Source of the DNA: a virus | Direction: 5' to 3' (one strand) | Length of the DNA: 54,917 nucleotides | IMG/VR virus record: IMGVR_UViG_3300042402_002325 | Span: 1-54,917 of that record | Shown here: one piece after another, positions 45,227 to 53,717 of the stretch | How positions within the stretch are numbered: the first letter of the stretch is position 1 | Layout: each line of letters starts with the position of its first letter | Translations under genes and position numbers: made by a program | The notes under the pieces: model-generated | What the model was told of the DNA's origin: nothing | Seen by the model: only the letters and a program-made list of their open reading frames with translations | Database searches by the model: none

Positions 45227-46303
45227 ATGAGTCCTAAAAAGCCTGGTGTCGTAGAAGCGCAAAGTAAGTCAGCACCACTACCACCAACCATTGGGACCGC
45301 TACAGATGTTGGCGGAAATCTAGCTTACAATGCTGGACAAGTATCAGTAACTTTTACAGCACCAACATTTAATGGTAAGCTTCCAATAACTACCTATACA
45401 GTTACTTCATCACCTGGTGGATTTACTAACACAGGATCATCTTCACCAATTGTTGTTGCAGGATTAAATACAGCACCTTCATCCTCTTACACATTTACTG
45501 TTACCGCAACAAATGCAGCAGGAACTTCATCTGCATCAGCTGCATCAAACGCAGTTGCACCAACATCAGTGCCACAAGCTCCAACAATTGGAACAGCATC
45601 TGGAGGAACTTCTGGAGTTGTCTCTGTTCCATTTACAGCTAACAATAATGGAAATAAATCAGTAACAATATTTACAGCAACATCAACTTCTGGGCGTACA
45701 GCAACAAGCGCATCATCTCCTATTGCATTTACAGAAGTAGCAGCAGGAACTTATACATATACTGTTACCGCAACAAATGCAAATGGAACATCTCTTGCAT
45801 CTGCAGCGTCTAATCCTGTTGTTTCTACTTTTGGTCCATTCTTTCCTCCATTCTTTCCATTCTTCCCTCCATTTTTTCCTCCGTTCTTCCCACCATTCTT
45901 TCCACCATTCTTCCCACCGTTCTTCCCACCATTTTTCCCACCGTTCTTCCCATTCTTCCCTCCTTTCTTCCCTCCTTTCTTCCCACCATTCTTCCCGCCA
46001 TTCTTCCCTCCATTCTTCCCGTTCTTCCCTCCTTTCTTCCCACCGTTCTTCCCTCCATTCTTTCCGTTCTTCCCTCCTTTCTTCCCACCTTTCTTCCCTC
46101 CATTCTTCCCATTCTTCCCTCCTTTCTTCCCATTCTTCCCACCGTTCTTCCCATTCTTCCCACCGTTCTTCCCGTTCTTCCCGTTCTTCCCATCATTTGC
46201 ACCACTACCTCCATTCTTCCCACCGTTCTTCCCGTTCTTCCCAGGATTCGTTGGACCGTTCTTCCCAGGATTCGGATCACCAGGTGGAGGATTCTTCGTC
46301 TAA
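45227..46303 (+). CDS. FN3-domain tail protein with long FFPP repeat
   Basis: 358 residues. Two fibronectin type III-like domains (about 19-112 and 113-202, each closing with YTFTVTATNAAGTS / YTYTVTATNANGTS), then residues 203-330 made almost only of Phe and Pro (units PFFPPFF and PFFPFF), ending in a Gly/Phe tail. FN3 domains are common on phage tails; the aromatic-proline repeat is very unusual and could form a polyproline-II rod or a sticky surface. Leaderless start. Confidence 0.82.
   Translation: MSPKKPGVVEAQSKSAPLPPTIGTATDVGGNLAYNAGQVSVTFTAPTFNGKLPITTYTVTSSPGGFTNTGSSSPIVVAGLNTAPSSSYTFTVTATNAAGTSSASAASNAVAPTSVPQAPTIGTASGGTSGVVSVPFTANNNGNKSVTIFTATSTSGRTATSASSPIAFTEVAAGTYTYTVTATNANGTSLASAASNPVVSTFGPFFPPFFPFFPPFFPPFFPPFFPPFFPPFFPPFFPPFFPFFPPFFPPFFPPFFPPFFPPFFPFFPPFFPPFFPPFFPFFPPFFPPFFPPFFPFFPPFFPFFPPFFPFFPPFFPFFPFFPSFAPLPPFFPPFFPFFPGFVGPFFPGFGSPGGGFFV
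45833..46250 (+). repeat. Polypyrimidine CCATTCTTCCC-type tandem repeat
   Basis: The plus strand is about 95% C/T, in units of TTCTTCCC(A/G/T)CC. It encodes the FFPP repeat. Long polypyrimidine strand asymmetry can slip in replication or form triplex DNA. Confidence 0.85.
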
Positions 46304-46315
46304 GAGATAAAAATT

Positions 46316-46358
46316 CCCTAGTGTTTGTTTAAATAAAACATTCATTAGGGTTTTTTTT
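46316..46358 (+). terminator. Rho-independent terminator after the FFPP gene
   Basis: CCCTAGTG (46316-46323) pairs with CATTAGGG (46343-46350, one G.T), followed by eight T. Confidence 0.8.
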
Positions 46359-46382
46359 GTTAAAAAAGTTTTACTTGAATTA

Positions 46383-46391
46383 TGGTATACT
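46383..46391 (+). promoter_or_regulatory. Extended -10 promoter of the oxygenase array
   Basis: TGGTATACT, with a leader and GGGGGG RBS before ATG 46420. Confidence 0.72.
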
Positions 46392-46419
46392 TAAATTAAA
46401 TTATTGGGGGGTATATTTA

Positions 46420-47133
46420 ATGTATGAACAAGATGAAAATAAAAATCCTTGGTTTACTAAAGACAGGTCAGAAACTGTTTCTAATCGTGTAGCAGAAAGA
46501 TTTTTAGATAATGGAATCTCTGTTGAAAATTTAGCTTTAGGTCTACACATGTATAAAAATACATTTTCTTTAGATGATGCTAACAGATACATTAACACTT
46601 TAGAGTCAAACCTTGGAAATGATAAAGTTTATAATTGGTCAGATGCTACAGTTACAAATTCTCCAAACCCAATTAAAAAAGCAAGAGACTGCGTTGATTT
46701 TAAGTACAAGCAAGAAAATTTAGGACCACGAAATAGCGACAATGAGCATCTACTAGATCTACATGAAGAGATATATCAAAAACTAAAATACTGTATAGAT
46801 GACTATGCTAAATACTGGGGAATAAGTGTAGTGTATTATGAGGCATTTAACTTTGTAAAATATGAAGGTGTAGGAACACACTTTAATATTCATGCTGATC
46901 ACGGTCCAGCATATAATTGCACCGTTTCTGCTGTAATATATATAAATGATGACTATGTTGGAGGAGATCTAAAGTTTCCAAGATTAGACAACTTAGTCTA
47001 TAAACCAAAAGTTGGAGACATTGCAATTTTTCCATCTAACTACATATACGAGCATGCCTCTCTGCCTATGGAGTCAGGAACAAAATATTGTGTTGTTGTT
47101 ATGACAGATATAAATGAACTAGGGCACAAGTAA
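46420..47133 (+). CDS. Fe(II)/2OG oxygenase, array copy 1
   Basis: 237 residues. HAD (His158, Asp160), VIYINDDYVGGDLKF, KVGDIAIFP, distal His212, Lys222 (GTKYCVVV). Start at MYEQDEN after GGGGGG; the upstream part of the open frame contains the promoter. First of the array and most like copy 2 (47921). Confidence 0.9.
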   Translation: MYEQDENKNPWFTKDRSETVSNRVAERFLDNGISVENLALGLHMYKNTFSLDDANRYINTLESNLGNDKVYNWSDATVTNSPNPIKKARDCVDFKYKQENLGPRNSDNEHLLDLHEEIYQKLKYCIDDYAKYWGISVVYYEAFNFVKYEGVGTHFNIHADHGPAYNCTVSAVIYINDDYVGGDLKFPRLDNLVYKPKVGDIAIFPSNYIYEHASLPMESGTKYCVVVMTDINELGHK

Positions 47134-47138
47134 AATCT

Positions 47139-47909
47139 ATGAATTCACAAAATGTAGTTTTTAGATCTTTTAGGCCATGGCTAAACAAAGATAGCAAGTC
47201 TGTTCCTTCACCAACACAGGATACGATTCCAGAATGGTATAAAAAAGCAGATAGATTTGCAAAAAAAGTTAATGGTGAATACTACGAAGCATCAGCACAA
47301 GTTTGCCCTTTTCCAAAAGAAGGTACAACCAGCGATTATGGAAAAATTCCAACATGGAAAGCTTGCCCAGCAATTATGGATGCTTTTTCAACAGGCTATG
47401 TTTTAAAAACTCCATGTGATATTACTTTTTTTAAAAATGCGTATGGAATAATAGACGTTAAAATTGATGATCAAAAACACAAAGATTTTTGTACGCAAAG
47501 ATCAGAAATGGCACAATTTGAACAACCAAAGGGCTATCATAAAACTCATTTTGCCTGGTTTTCTGATTGGGGATTACAGTTACCAGATGGATATAGTGCT
47601 CTATTCATGCAACCAATGAATAGGTTTGATTTACCTTTTTTAAATACTACAGGGGTTGTTGATAGTGATAAAGTTCATCAGCTTGGAACTTTTCCATTTT
47701 TTTTAATTAAGGATTGGGAAGGAACTATTCCAGCAGGAACACCGTATATGCAGATATTGCCATTTAAAAGAGAAAACTGGGATCATCAGTTAGAAATATT
47801 AGACTCAGAAACAATATACAAAGAAAGAACCGAAAATGTAAAACTTTTCCGCCAACCAGACGGCGGTATTTATAAAAATAAAGTTTGGTCTAGAAGAGAA
47901 TACAAATAA
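47139..47909 (+). CDS. Cupin-like protein of oxygenase arrays (DUF6065-like?)
   Basis: 256 residues. DTIPEWYKKADRF, MDAFSTGYVLKTPCD, FAWFSDWGLQLPDGYSALFMQP, DLPFLNTTGVVDSDKV, IPAGTPYMQILPFKRENW. A beta-sandwich family I have seen beside 2OG oxygenases in aquatic phages; the DUF number is uncertain. No catalytic motif; may bind substrate peptides. Confidence 0.6.
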   Translation: MNSQNVVFRSFRPWLNKDSKSVPSPTQDTIPEWYKKADRFAKKVNGEYYEASAQVCPFPKEGTTSDYGKIPTWKACPAIMDAFSTGYVLKTPCDITFFKNAYGIIDVKIDDQKHKDFCTQRSEMAQFEQPKGYHKTHFAWFSDWGLQLPDGYSALFMQPMNRFDLPFLNTTGVVDSDKVHQLGTFPFFLIKDWEGTIPAGTPYMQILPFKRENWDHQLEILDSETIYKERTENVKLFRQPDGGIYKNKVWSRREYK

Positions 47910-47920
47910 AAGGGGTAATA

Positions 47921-48577
47921 ATGAAAACTTGGACAGATAAGATAGACTACGGCAATGGAATCATTTGCTATAAAAATGTAATAAAGGATGAAATTAAAGT
48001 AATTGAAAGAATTGAGGCAAACTTAAAGCCAGAAGGTGACACAACTGGCTATCACTGGTATCCAGCATATGTTGGCTATAAGCAATTAATGCCAGAGTAT
48101 AGAGATTGCAATGACTTTAAGTTTAAAAAAACAGACATTGAAAACGACACTAGCGAAACATCATTAAACCTTCAATCTTTATGGCAAGATGTTTATGATG
48201 CACAGTTTCCAGCAGTTGAAGATTATAGACAACAGTTTAACATTATGAATTTAAAGTACTGGGAAGCATTTAACTTCATTAAATATGGTCCAGGACAACA
48301 CTTTCAAGAGCATCATGATCATGGGTTTTCTTATAACTGTACAGTATCTTTAGTTGCATATGTTAACGATGACTATGATGGCGGAGAGCTGTACTTTAGA
48401 CTACAGAACCTTACAGTTAAGCCAGAAGCTGGAGATCTTTTTATTTTCCCTTCAAACTTTATGTATCCTCATAGAGCTATGCCAGTACATGCTGGTACAA
48501 AATACTCTATCGTAACTATGCTTGATTATAACAAAAAGTTCCATACACCAGAAATGTATGTTGCAGAGGAAGAATAA
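47921..48577 (+). CDS. Fe(II)/2OG oxygenase, array copy 2
   Basis: 218 residues. HHD (His131, Asp133), VAYVNDDYDGGELYF, EAGDLFIFP, His184, Lys194. AAAGGGG RBS. Shares KYWEAFNFIKYGPGQHF with copy 1 (YEAFNFVKYEGVGTHF), so these two are sister genes. Confidence 0.9.
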   Translation: MKTWTDKIDYGNGIICYKNVIKDEIKVIERIEANLKPEGDTTGYHWYPAYVGYKQLMPEYRDCNDFKFKKTDIENDTSETSLNLQSLWQDVYDAQFPAVEDYRQQFNIMNLKYWEAFNFIKYGPGQHFQEHHDHGFSYNCTVSLVAYVNDDYDGGELYFRLQNLTVKPEAGDLFIFPSNFMYPHRAMPVHAGTKYSIVTMLDYNKKFHTPEMYVAEEE

Positions 48578-49305
48578 TGTTAAATATATCTGTTGAAAGA
48601 TCTTTAGATTCAAAGATTATAATCTCTCCAATGTCAATAAAACGAGATTGGATGGATGTGACTCCAGAAAAACATGCTTATAGGTGTTTTCCAGTTACAC
48701 AGGCAAATATGATTGGTTGGAATCTTTCATGTACAGATGATATTGTTTTTATTTGGAATGGAATTAATGACACAAGCTCTGATAACGTTACTATTTTGCA
48801 AGGATCAGATATAACCTATACTGGCAGAGGTCAATCTACTGTAAGCTTCCACACAGGACTAACTTTTAGAACTGAAAAAGATGTTAGTATGTTTACTATT
48901 AATCCAGTAAACTATTTTAATGAAGATTTTGAAACAATGTCTTCCTTAATAAGCACTTCATGGCTAGATACTGCATTTCCTTTAGCAATTAAAGCAAGGT
49001 CAGCTAATAAAGAAATAACAATAAAAGCTGGAACCCCTTTGGCCACTATAGTTCCAGTTTCTTTATCTGCTATGGATAATAGCGTTATTGAAATTTTTGA
49101 CTATTCAGATCCAGATCGTAAAAGACAGATGGCACATCAATCATATGGTGAAGCTGCACAAGAAATTAATAAATCAGGTAAGTGGACTGATTGGTATAGG
49201 GACGCAATAAATGAAAAAGGTGAGAGTGTTGGCTCTCATGAAACCAAGGTTTTGCGTCTTTCTGTTAAGGACAACACAAAAGAAAAAGGAAATGGTATAA
49301 TCTAA
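48577..49305 (+). CDS. Cupin-like array protein, second copy
   Basis: 242 residues. CFPVTQANMIGWNLSCTDDIVFIWNG, STVSFHTGLTFRTEKDVSMFTINP, IKAGTPLATIVPV: same overall layout as 47139. TAATG overlap with the oxygenase before it. Confidence 0.6.
   Translation: MLNISVERSLDSKIIISPMSIKRDWMDVTPEKHAYRCFPVTQANMIGWNLSCTDDIVFIWNGINDTSSDNVTILQGSDITYTGRGQSTVSFHTGLTFRTEKDVSMFTINPVNYFNEDFETMSSLISTSWLDTAFPLAIKARSANKEITIKAGTPLATIVPVSLSAMDNSVIEIFDYSDPDRKRQMAHQSYGEAAQEINKSGKWTDWYRDAINEKGESVGSHETKVLRLSVKDNTKEKGNGII
49293..49301 (+). promoter_or_regulatory. Extended -10 leaderless promoter inside the array
   Basis: TGGTATAAT at the end of the 48577 gene, 6 bases before ATG 49308. The array thus has an internal promoter. 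Confidence 0.7.
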
Positions 49306-49307
49306 TT

Positions 49308-49982
49308 ATGGACAATATAAACGCTTCTGTTGTAGTTAGAAAGCCTTCATTAACACCTTCTGGTTGGTTTGGCAGTGGAAAAGAAATGATTGTAGAGCTT
49401 GAAAATTTTATGACTCAAGAAGAAATGGACTTTTTAGAAAAGGCTGCAAAGTCTTTAACAATTTGGGATGTTACAGAAAGCCATGTCAATGAAAACGGAA
49501 CAGTTGTTTATGACTCAGAGTACTGGAAAGATAGGGTTGCAACACAACCAAGCTTAGACAAAAATGACCCAAAAATATCACCAGTTATTGCGGGATTATT
49601 TCAAAGACTTAAGCCAATTGTAGAAGAATTTTATAAAGTTAAAGTAACTCCAACTGGAACTACTATTGTTAAATGGCTTCCAGGACAATTTCAAAAACCT
49701 CATGCTGACAAAGAGTTGCATGAAGGGCCAGATGCTGGATTGCCAAATGATTTTCCAAACTACGATCTTTCAAGCCTTTTCTATTTAAACGAAGATTACG
49801 AAGGTGGCGAATTATATTTCCCAAACCAAGGAGTTCAGTTTAAGCCAAAGAAAGGTGCTGCTTACTTTTTTCCAGGTGACATGAATTACATTCACGGAGT
49901 AACAGAGATTAAAAGTGGACTTAGGTTTACTTGCCCATTTTTTTGGGAAATTACAGAGCACACAGGGGACAGGAAACCGTAA
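49308..49982 (+). CDS. Fe(II)/2OG oxygenase, array copy 3
   Basis: 224 residues. HAD (His132, Asp134), LFYLNEDYEGGELYFP, KKGAAYFFPG, His196, Arg206 (GLRFTCPFFW). Prolyl-hydroxylase-like subgroup with Arg instead of Lys. Confidence 0.9.
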   Translation: MDNINASVVVRKPSLTPSGWFGSGKEMIVELENFMTQEEMDFLEKAAKSLTIWDVTESHVNENGTVVYDSEYWKDRVATQPSLDKNDPKISPVIAGLFQRLKPIVEEFYKVKVTPTGTTIVKWLPGQFQKPHADKELHEGPDAGLPNDFPNYDLSSLFYLNEDYEGGELYFPNQGVQFKPKKGAAYFFPGDMNYIHGVTEIKSGLRFTCPFFWEITEHTGDRKP

Positions 49983-50855
49983 ATGGAAAAACAAAACCTT
50001 GAGCCAATAGAGATTTATCCCAATATTCTTGTCTATAAAAACATGTTTAGGGATATTCAGAAGTCTTACAAAATTTTAACAGACTCATTGGTAGAGTCAG
50101 AAGATAGACTTTTTAGTCCATGGACCAAGTGGTCTCATTTTGGAGAATATTTAAGTCCAATATTCCCTTCTTTTAATCAGATGATGCCTTATGCCAATAT
50201 AAAAGAGCTTCAGCCAACAACAATAACTCAAAAAGAACAACAAGACTTTTTTATAGAAATGCTAGACAACTTTTTTCTAGTTACAGAAGACTATATTAAC
50301 AGAAATAACATAGAGGTAGACAAAGATGCAATCTCTATAGATGAACAAGGATATACAACTCCAACATGGCAATGGTCAGGTGGATCAATAGGAAAATATC
50401 ACGTAAGCGATAGTAATCAAAAAGTTGGAATGAACTATCATTCAGACTATACTAGAGAGCAAAGAGATGCTCCAGGATATAAGTTTGTAATCACCTGTAC
50501 AATTTATTTTAATGATGATTATGAAGGCGGAGAAGTTGACTTTGTAATGGGAGACAAACTTGTAAAATATAAGCCAGAAGCAGGAGATATGTTGGTGTTT
50601 CCATCAGGCCACCCAGACTATTTAACAGAAGATGGAAAGCCTTATCTTCATGGTGTAATGCCAGCTTATAATAAAAATAAATTTTTAGCAAGAATGTACT
50701 GGCAAAAATATGAAAAAGGATCCGACGAGTGGTATGAAAAAGAAAAACAATTTGGTAAAGAGGTTTGGGCAGAAATGCAACCCGAATTACACAAACAGTT
50801 TAGACTAGATCATCCACAAAGAGACGTTATAGAAAATGGAGTAAGATTACAATGA
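49983..50855 (+). CDS. Fe(II)/2OG oxygenase, array copy 4
   Basis: 290 residues, longest copy. HSD (His153, Asp155), IYFNDDYEGGEVDF, EAGDMLVFPSG, His223 (LHGVMP), Lys233 and a charged C-terminal extension. Starts one base after the previous stop. Confidence 0.9.
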   Translation: MEKQNLEPIEIYPNILVYKNMFRDIQKSYKILTDSLVESEDRLFSPWTKWSHFGEYLSPIFPSFNQMMPYANIKELQPTTITQKEQQDFFIEMLDNFFLVTEDYINRNNIEVDKDAISIDEQGYTTPTWQWSGGSIGKYHVSDSNQKVGMNYHSDYTREQRDAPGYKFVITCTIYFNDDYEGGEVDFVMGDKLVKYKPEAGDMLVFPSGHPDYLTEDGKPYLHGVMPAYNKNKFLARMYWQKYEKGSDEWYEKEKQFGKEVWAEMQPELHKQFRLDHPQRDVIENGVRLQ

Positions 50856-51598
50856 ATCTAAATAATAAAACTAGAATAACAAAAGATATCGTTATCTATG
50901 AAGATTTTATTACTAGTGAAGAGTGTAAAAAAATGATTCAAGCCCTAGATGCTCAAGCAGATAACGGAGCGCTTTCTTGGATGCCTATATCATTCTATGA
51001 ATCATACTCTTCTGTTCTACCACAAGATAATGATCAAGAAGTACTTGATGCTGGATTGCCTCCAACTATTTTTTCAGACATTGAAGCAAAAATGCCAGAG
51101 GCAATAGCATCAGTTCATGATCTTGATCCAAAAACAATTTCTAAAATTGGATACCACACCCAAAAATGGGAGCCAGGAGCATATGCAAGAATTCATTCAG
51201 ACAATACTGATGAACACGGAAACTCTGGAGCATTTACAAGAAGCAGATATGCAGGATTCTTATATTTAAACGATGATTTTACAGGTGGGCTTTTGAGGTT
51301 CCCAGATCAGAACATAGAGATTCAACCAAAAGTTGGAATGCTTGCTGTTTTTGACGGGGGATTTAATAATATGCACGAAGTATCTTTAATAGAAAGTGGA
51401 GTAAGATATACAATTGGATCTTTTTGGGATGATAGAGAAGAAGATGCTTATCCTCAAGAAGTTAGAGATGCTTGGGCAGAAGAAATGAAAGAAACCAGAG
51501 CCAAGCAAGAAATTGAAAGAGCAGAATGGCAAGAACTTCTAAAGCAGGGCTGGAAGCTTGATAAAGACGGAAACAAATATAAGGCAGAAGAATTATAA
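50852..51598 (+). CDS. Fe(II)/2OG oxygenase, array copy 5
   Basis: 248 residues. HSD (His115, Asp117), FLYLNDDFTGGLLRFP, KVGMLAVFDG, His175, Arg185, then a Glu/Lys-rich helical tail (residues 205-248). ATGA overlap with copy 4. Confidence 0.9.
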   Translation: MNLNNKTRITKDIVIYEDFITSEECKKMIQALDAQADNGALSWMPISFYESYSSVLPQDNDQEVLDAGLPPTIFSDIEAKMPEAIASVHDLDPKTISKIGYHTQKWEPGAYARIHSDNTDEHGNSGAFTRSRYAGFLYLNDDFTGGLLRFPDQNIEIQPKVGMLAVFDGGFNNMHEVSLIESGVRYTIGSFWDDREEDAYPQEVRDAWAEEMKETRAKQEIERAEWQELLKQGWKLDKDGNKYKAEEL

Positions 51599-51600
51599 AA

Positions 51601-52260
51601 ATGGCTAATTTTTTAGAAAAAGAATTAAAGGAAAATAACTTTAATGTAAAAGAAATAGTACCTGACCTTTTATTAATTGAAGACTATTTACACAAAGAGG
51701 AGCTAGACTACATCCTTGATCTTATAAACAAAACACCAGAGGATGATTGGTATATTGAGTATTTGTCTAATTTAAAAAGATTTTGTTTAGAAAAGTTTGG
51801 AAGAAGCGATGTTGATAATCTGGTTGCTGAAGGAAAATTTGAAATAACACAGGGCTGGGAAGATAAAAACTTAAACATATCTTCAGATCCAATATATAAA
51901 ACAATATATACTAGACTTGACAAACTTGTTTTAGAAGCAGATAATTCTTTAAATTTAAGCGGTTTTGCAACTATACAAAGAATGCAAACAGGAGTTGAGC
52001 TAAAATCACATACAGATCAACATACAGATCCATCAATCAAGTATGCTGCTATTTTATATCTAAATGATGACTATGTAAACGGAGAGCTTTTCTTTAAAAA
52101 TAAAGATATTTCTTTAAGACCAAAACCAGGATCGCTTTTAATTTTTCCAGGAAATGAAGAGTTTGAGCACGGAGTTAAACATGTTGGAGAAGGTCCAATA
52201 AGGTATGTTTTGGTTGGTTTTATTAAGATAACAGATTTTTATGAAAATAATAAATACTAA
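51601..52260 (+). CDS. Fe(II)/2OG oxygenase, array copy 6
   Basis: 219 residues. HTD (His137, Asp139), ILYLNDDYVNGELFF, KPGSLLIFPG, His190, Arg201 (IRYVLVGF). Confidence 0.9.
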   Translation: MANFLEKELKENNFNVKEIVPDLLLIEDYLHKEELDYILDLINKTPEDDWYIEYLSNLKRFCLEKFGRSDVDNLVAEGKFEITQGWEDKNLNISSDPIYKTIYTRLDKLVLEADNSLNLSGFATIQRMQTGVELKSHTDQHTDPSIKYAAILYLNDDYVNGELFFKNKDISLRPKPGSLLIFPGNEEFEHGVKHVGEGPIRYVLVGFIKITDFYENNKY

Positions 52261-52269
52261 GGAGAAAAG

Positions 52270-53013
52270 ATGAATGTAGAAAAGCTAGACCCAAAGGTTT
52301 ATTACTATACAGATGCAATAGAGAATTTTGAAACCTTTCAAAAAACACTTAAAGATCTTGACGAACTTGGCACACCAGAAGACTCAGAGGTTAATCTTTG
52401 GAATAGCTGGACATCATCTAACGATAAAACTTTTATATATGGAGAAACCAAAACATTTGACTTAAATCAAATAAGCAGAATAGATGGTGAAGTAGCTGAA
52501 AAAAGCAAATACGTATATGATGCAATAATGAAAACTCTATATGATGTATGTAAAGACTACGCATCCTCTCTTGGTGATTTTGATGAACCTAGACTGTTCC
52601 CAACTTTTAATATTAAAAAATACAATACTGGTATGGCCATGGGCGCACACTTTGATCAGTTAGACGGTGATCAAACATTAAGATATTCTTTGGTGATGTA
52701 CTTAAACGATGACTGTGAAGGTGGAGAAATATCATTCCAGCTAAAAGACTATGACGGAGGATGGAATAGCTCAGAAGGATGGGTTAGCGGTGCCCCTCAT
52801 GTAGACCTAGACTATGATGTTGCTGTTGCCAACAAAGCAATAGATTTTGGAGTAAAGCCTAAAGCAAATAGCGTAATTATATTTCCAGCATATGCACCAT
52901 ACTTTCATACAGCGCATACCGTAAAGTCTGGTGTAAAGTACATGGTTCCTGGACACTGGATACATAACCACATGGACATGTATCCTCAAAAATCTAACAT
53001 GGGAGTAATGTAA
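52270..53013 (+). CDS. Fe(II)/2OG oxygenase, array copy 7
   Basis: 247 residues. HFD (His127, Asp129), VMYLNDDCEGGEISF, KANSVIIFPA, His216 (HTAHTVKSG), Lys223. Very similar to copy 8, a recent duplication. An insert at about 160-195 lies in the jelly-roll loop. Confidence 0.91.
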   Translation: MNVEKLDPKVYYYTDAIENFETFQKTLKDLDELGTPEDSEVNLWNSWTSSNDKTFIYGETKTFDLNQISRIDGEVAEKSKYVYDAIMKTLYDVCKDYASSLGDFDEPRLFPTFNIKKYNTGMAMGAHFDQLDGDQTLRYSLVMYLNDDCEGGEISFQLKDYDGGWNSSEGWVSGAPHVDLDYDVAVANKAIDFGVKPKANSVIIFPAYAPYFHTAHTVKSGVKYMVPGHWIHNHMDMYPQKSNMGVM

Positions 53014-53717
53014 TGCAAAGAGAAATACTTGAAGAAAACATATATTATTATAAAAATGCAATCCCAGATCCAAAAAAGTTTATAGAGATCATTGAGTCCA
53101 CTGAGAATGAAGACTTTGGAACTTCTTTAACTAAGTGGAATGAGTGGACAGCCTGTAGTGGAGAAATGTATCTATATGGTTCTCAAAAAACTATTGAGCC
53201 ATCTGATTTTGAAAAAACGGCAGATAAAGATAGCAACCCTGTTAGTTATATATATAACACAATTACTGACTTATTTTACAATGTCTGTAAAGACTATGCA
53301 GTATCAAAAGGAGACATGGAGGAGCCAATGATTCTTCCAGCTTTTGACATTAAAAAGTACAGCGCTGGAACTTTTATGGGTGCACACTTTGACCAACAAG
53401 AAGGCGACACTAGACTTAGATACTCCTTAGTTATTTATTTAAATGATGATTATGAGGGTGGAGAGTTGTCCTTTACAATAGAATCTCCAGATGCTCCAAT
53501 TATTCAGGGTAAGCCAGAAGAAGACTATGATGTATCAAAAGACTCAGATAGAATAACAATAGGAATTAAACCAGAGGCTGGAAGCGTAATTATATTCCCA
53601 TCCTCTCCTCCTTATCATCATACAGCACACCTTGTAAAAAGTGGTTTTAAGTACATGATCCCTATGCACTGGTATAACGATTTATCTGGCGGTACACAGC
53701 CTACGGACAATAGATGA
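53013..53717 (+). CDS. Fe(II)/2OG oxygenase, array copy 8
   Basis: 234 residues. HFD (His125, Asp127), VIYLNDDYEGGELSF, EAGSVIIFPS, His206 (HTAHLVKSG), Lys213. Shares KDYA, MGAHFDQ and LRYSLV with copy 7. Stop/start overlaps on both sides (TAATG, ATGA). Confidence 0.91.
   Translation: MQREILEENIYYYKNAIPDPKKFIEIIESTENEDFGTSLTKWNEWTACSGEMYLYGSQKTIEPSDFEKTADKDSNPVSYIYNTITDLFYNVCKDYAVSKGDMEEPMILPAFDIKKYSAGTFMGAHFDQQEGDTRLRYSLVIYLNDDYEGGELSFTIESPDAPIIQGKPEEDYDVSKDSDRITIGIKPEAGSVIIFPSSPPYHHTAHLVKSGFKYMIPMHWYNDLSGGTQPTDNR

Noticed and set aside
44467-46303. Diversity-generating retroelement acting on the tail genes
   Set aside because: No reverse transcriptase and no template/variable repeat pair was seen; the repeat here is low-complexity.
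45777-46310. Ser/His/Leu-rich and Arg/Gly/Met-rich open frames over the FFPP repeat
   Set aside because: They are alternative-frame readings of the same polypyrimidine repeat, without promoter or RBS support.
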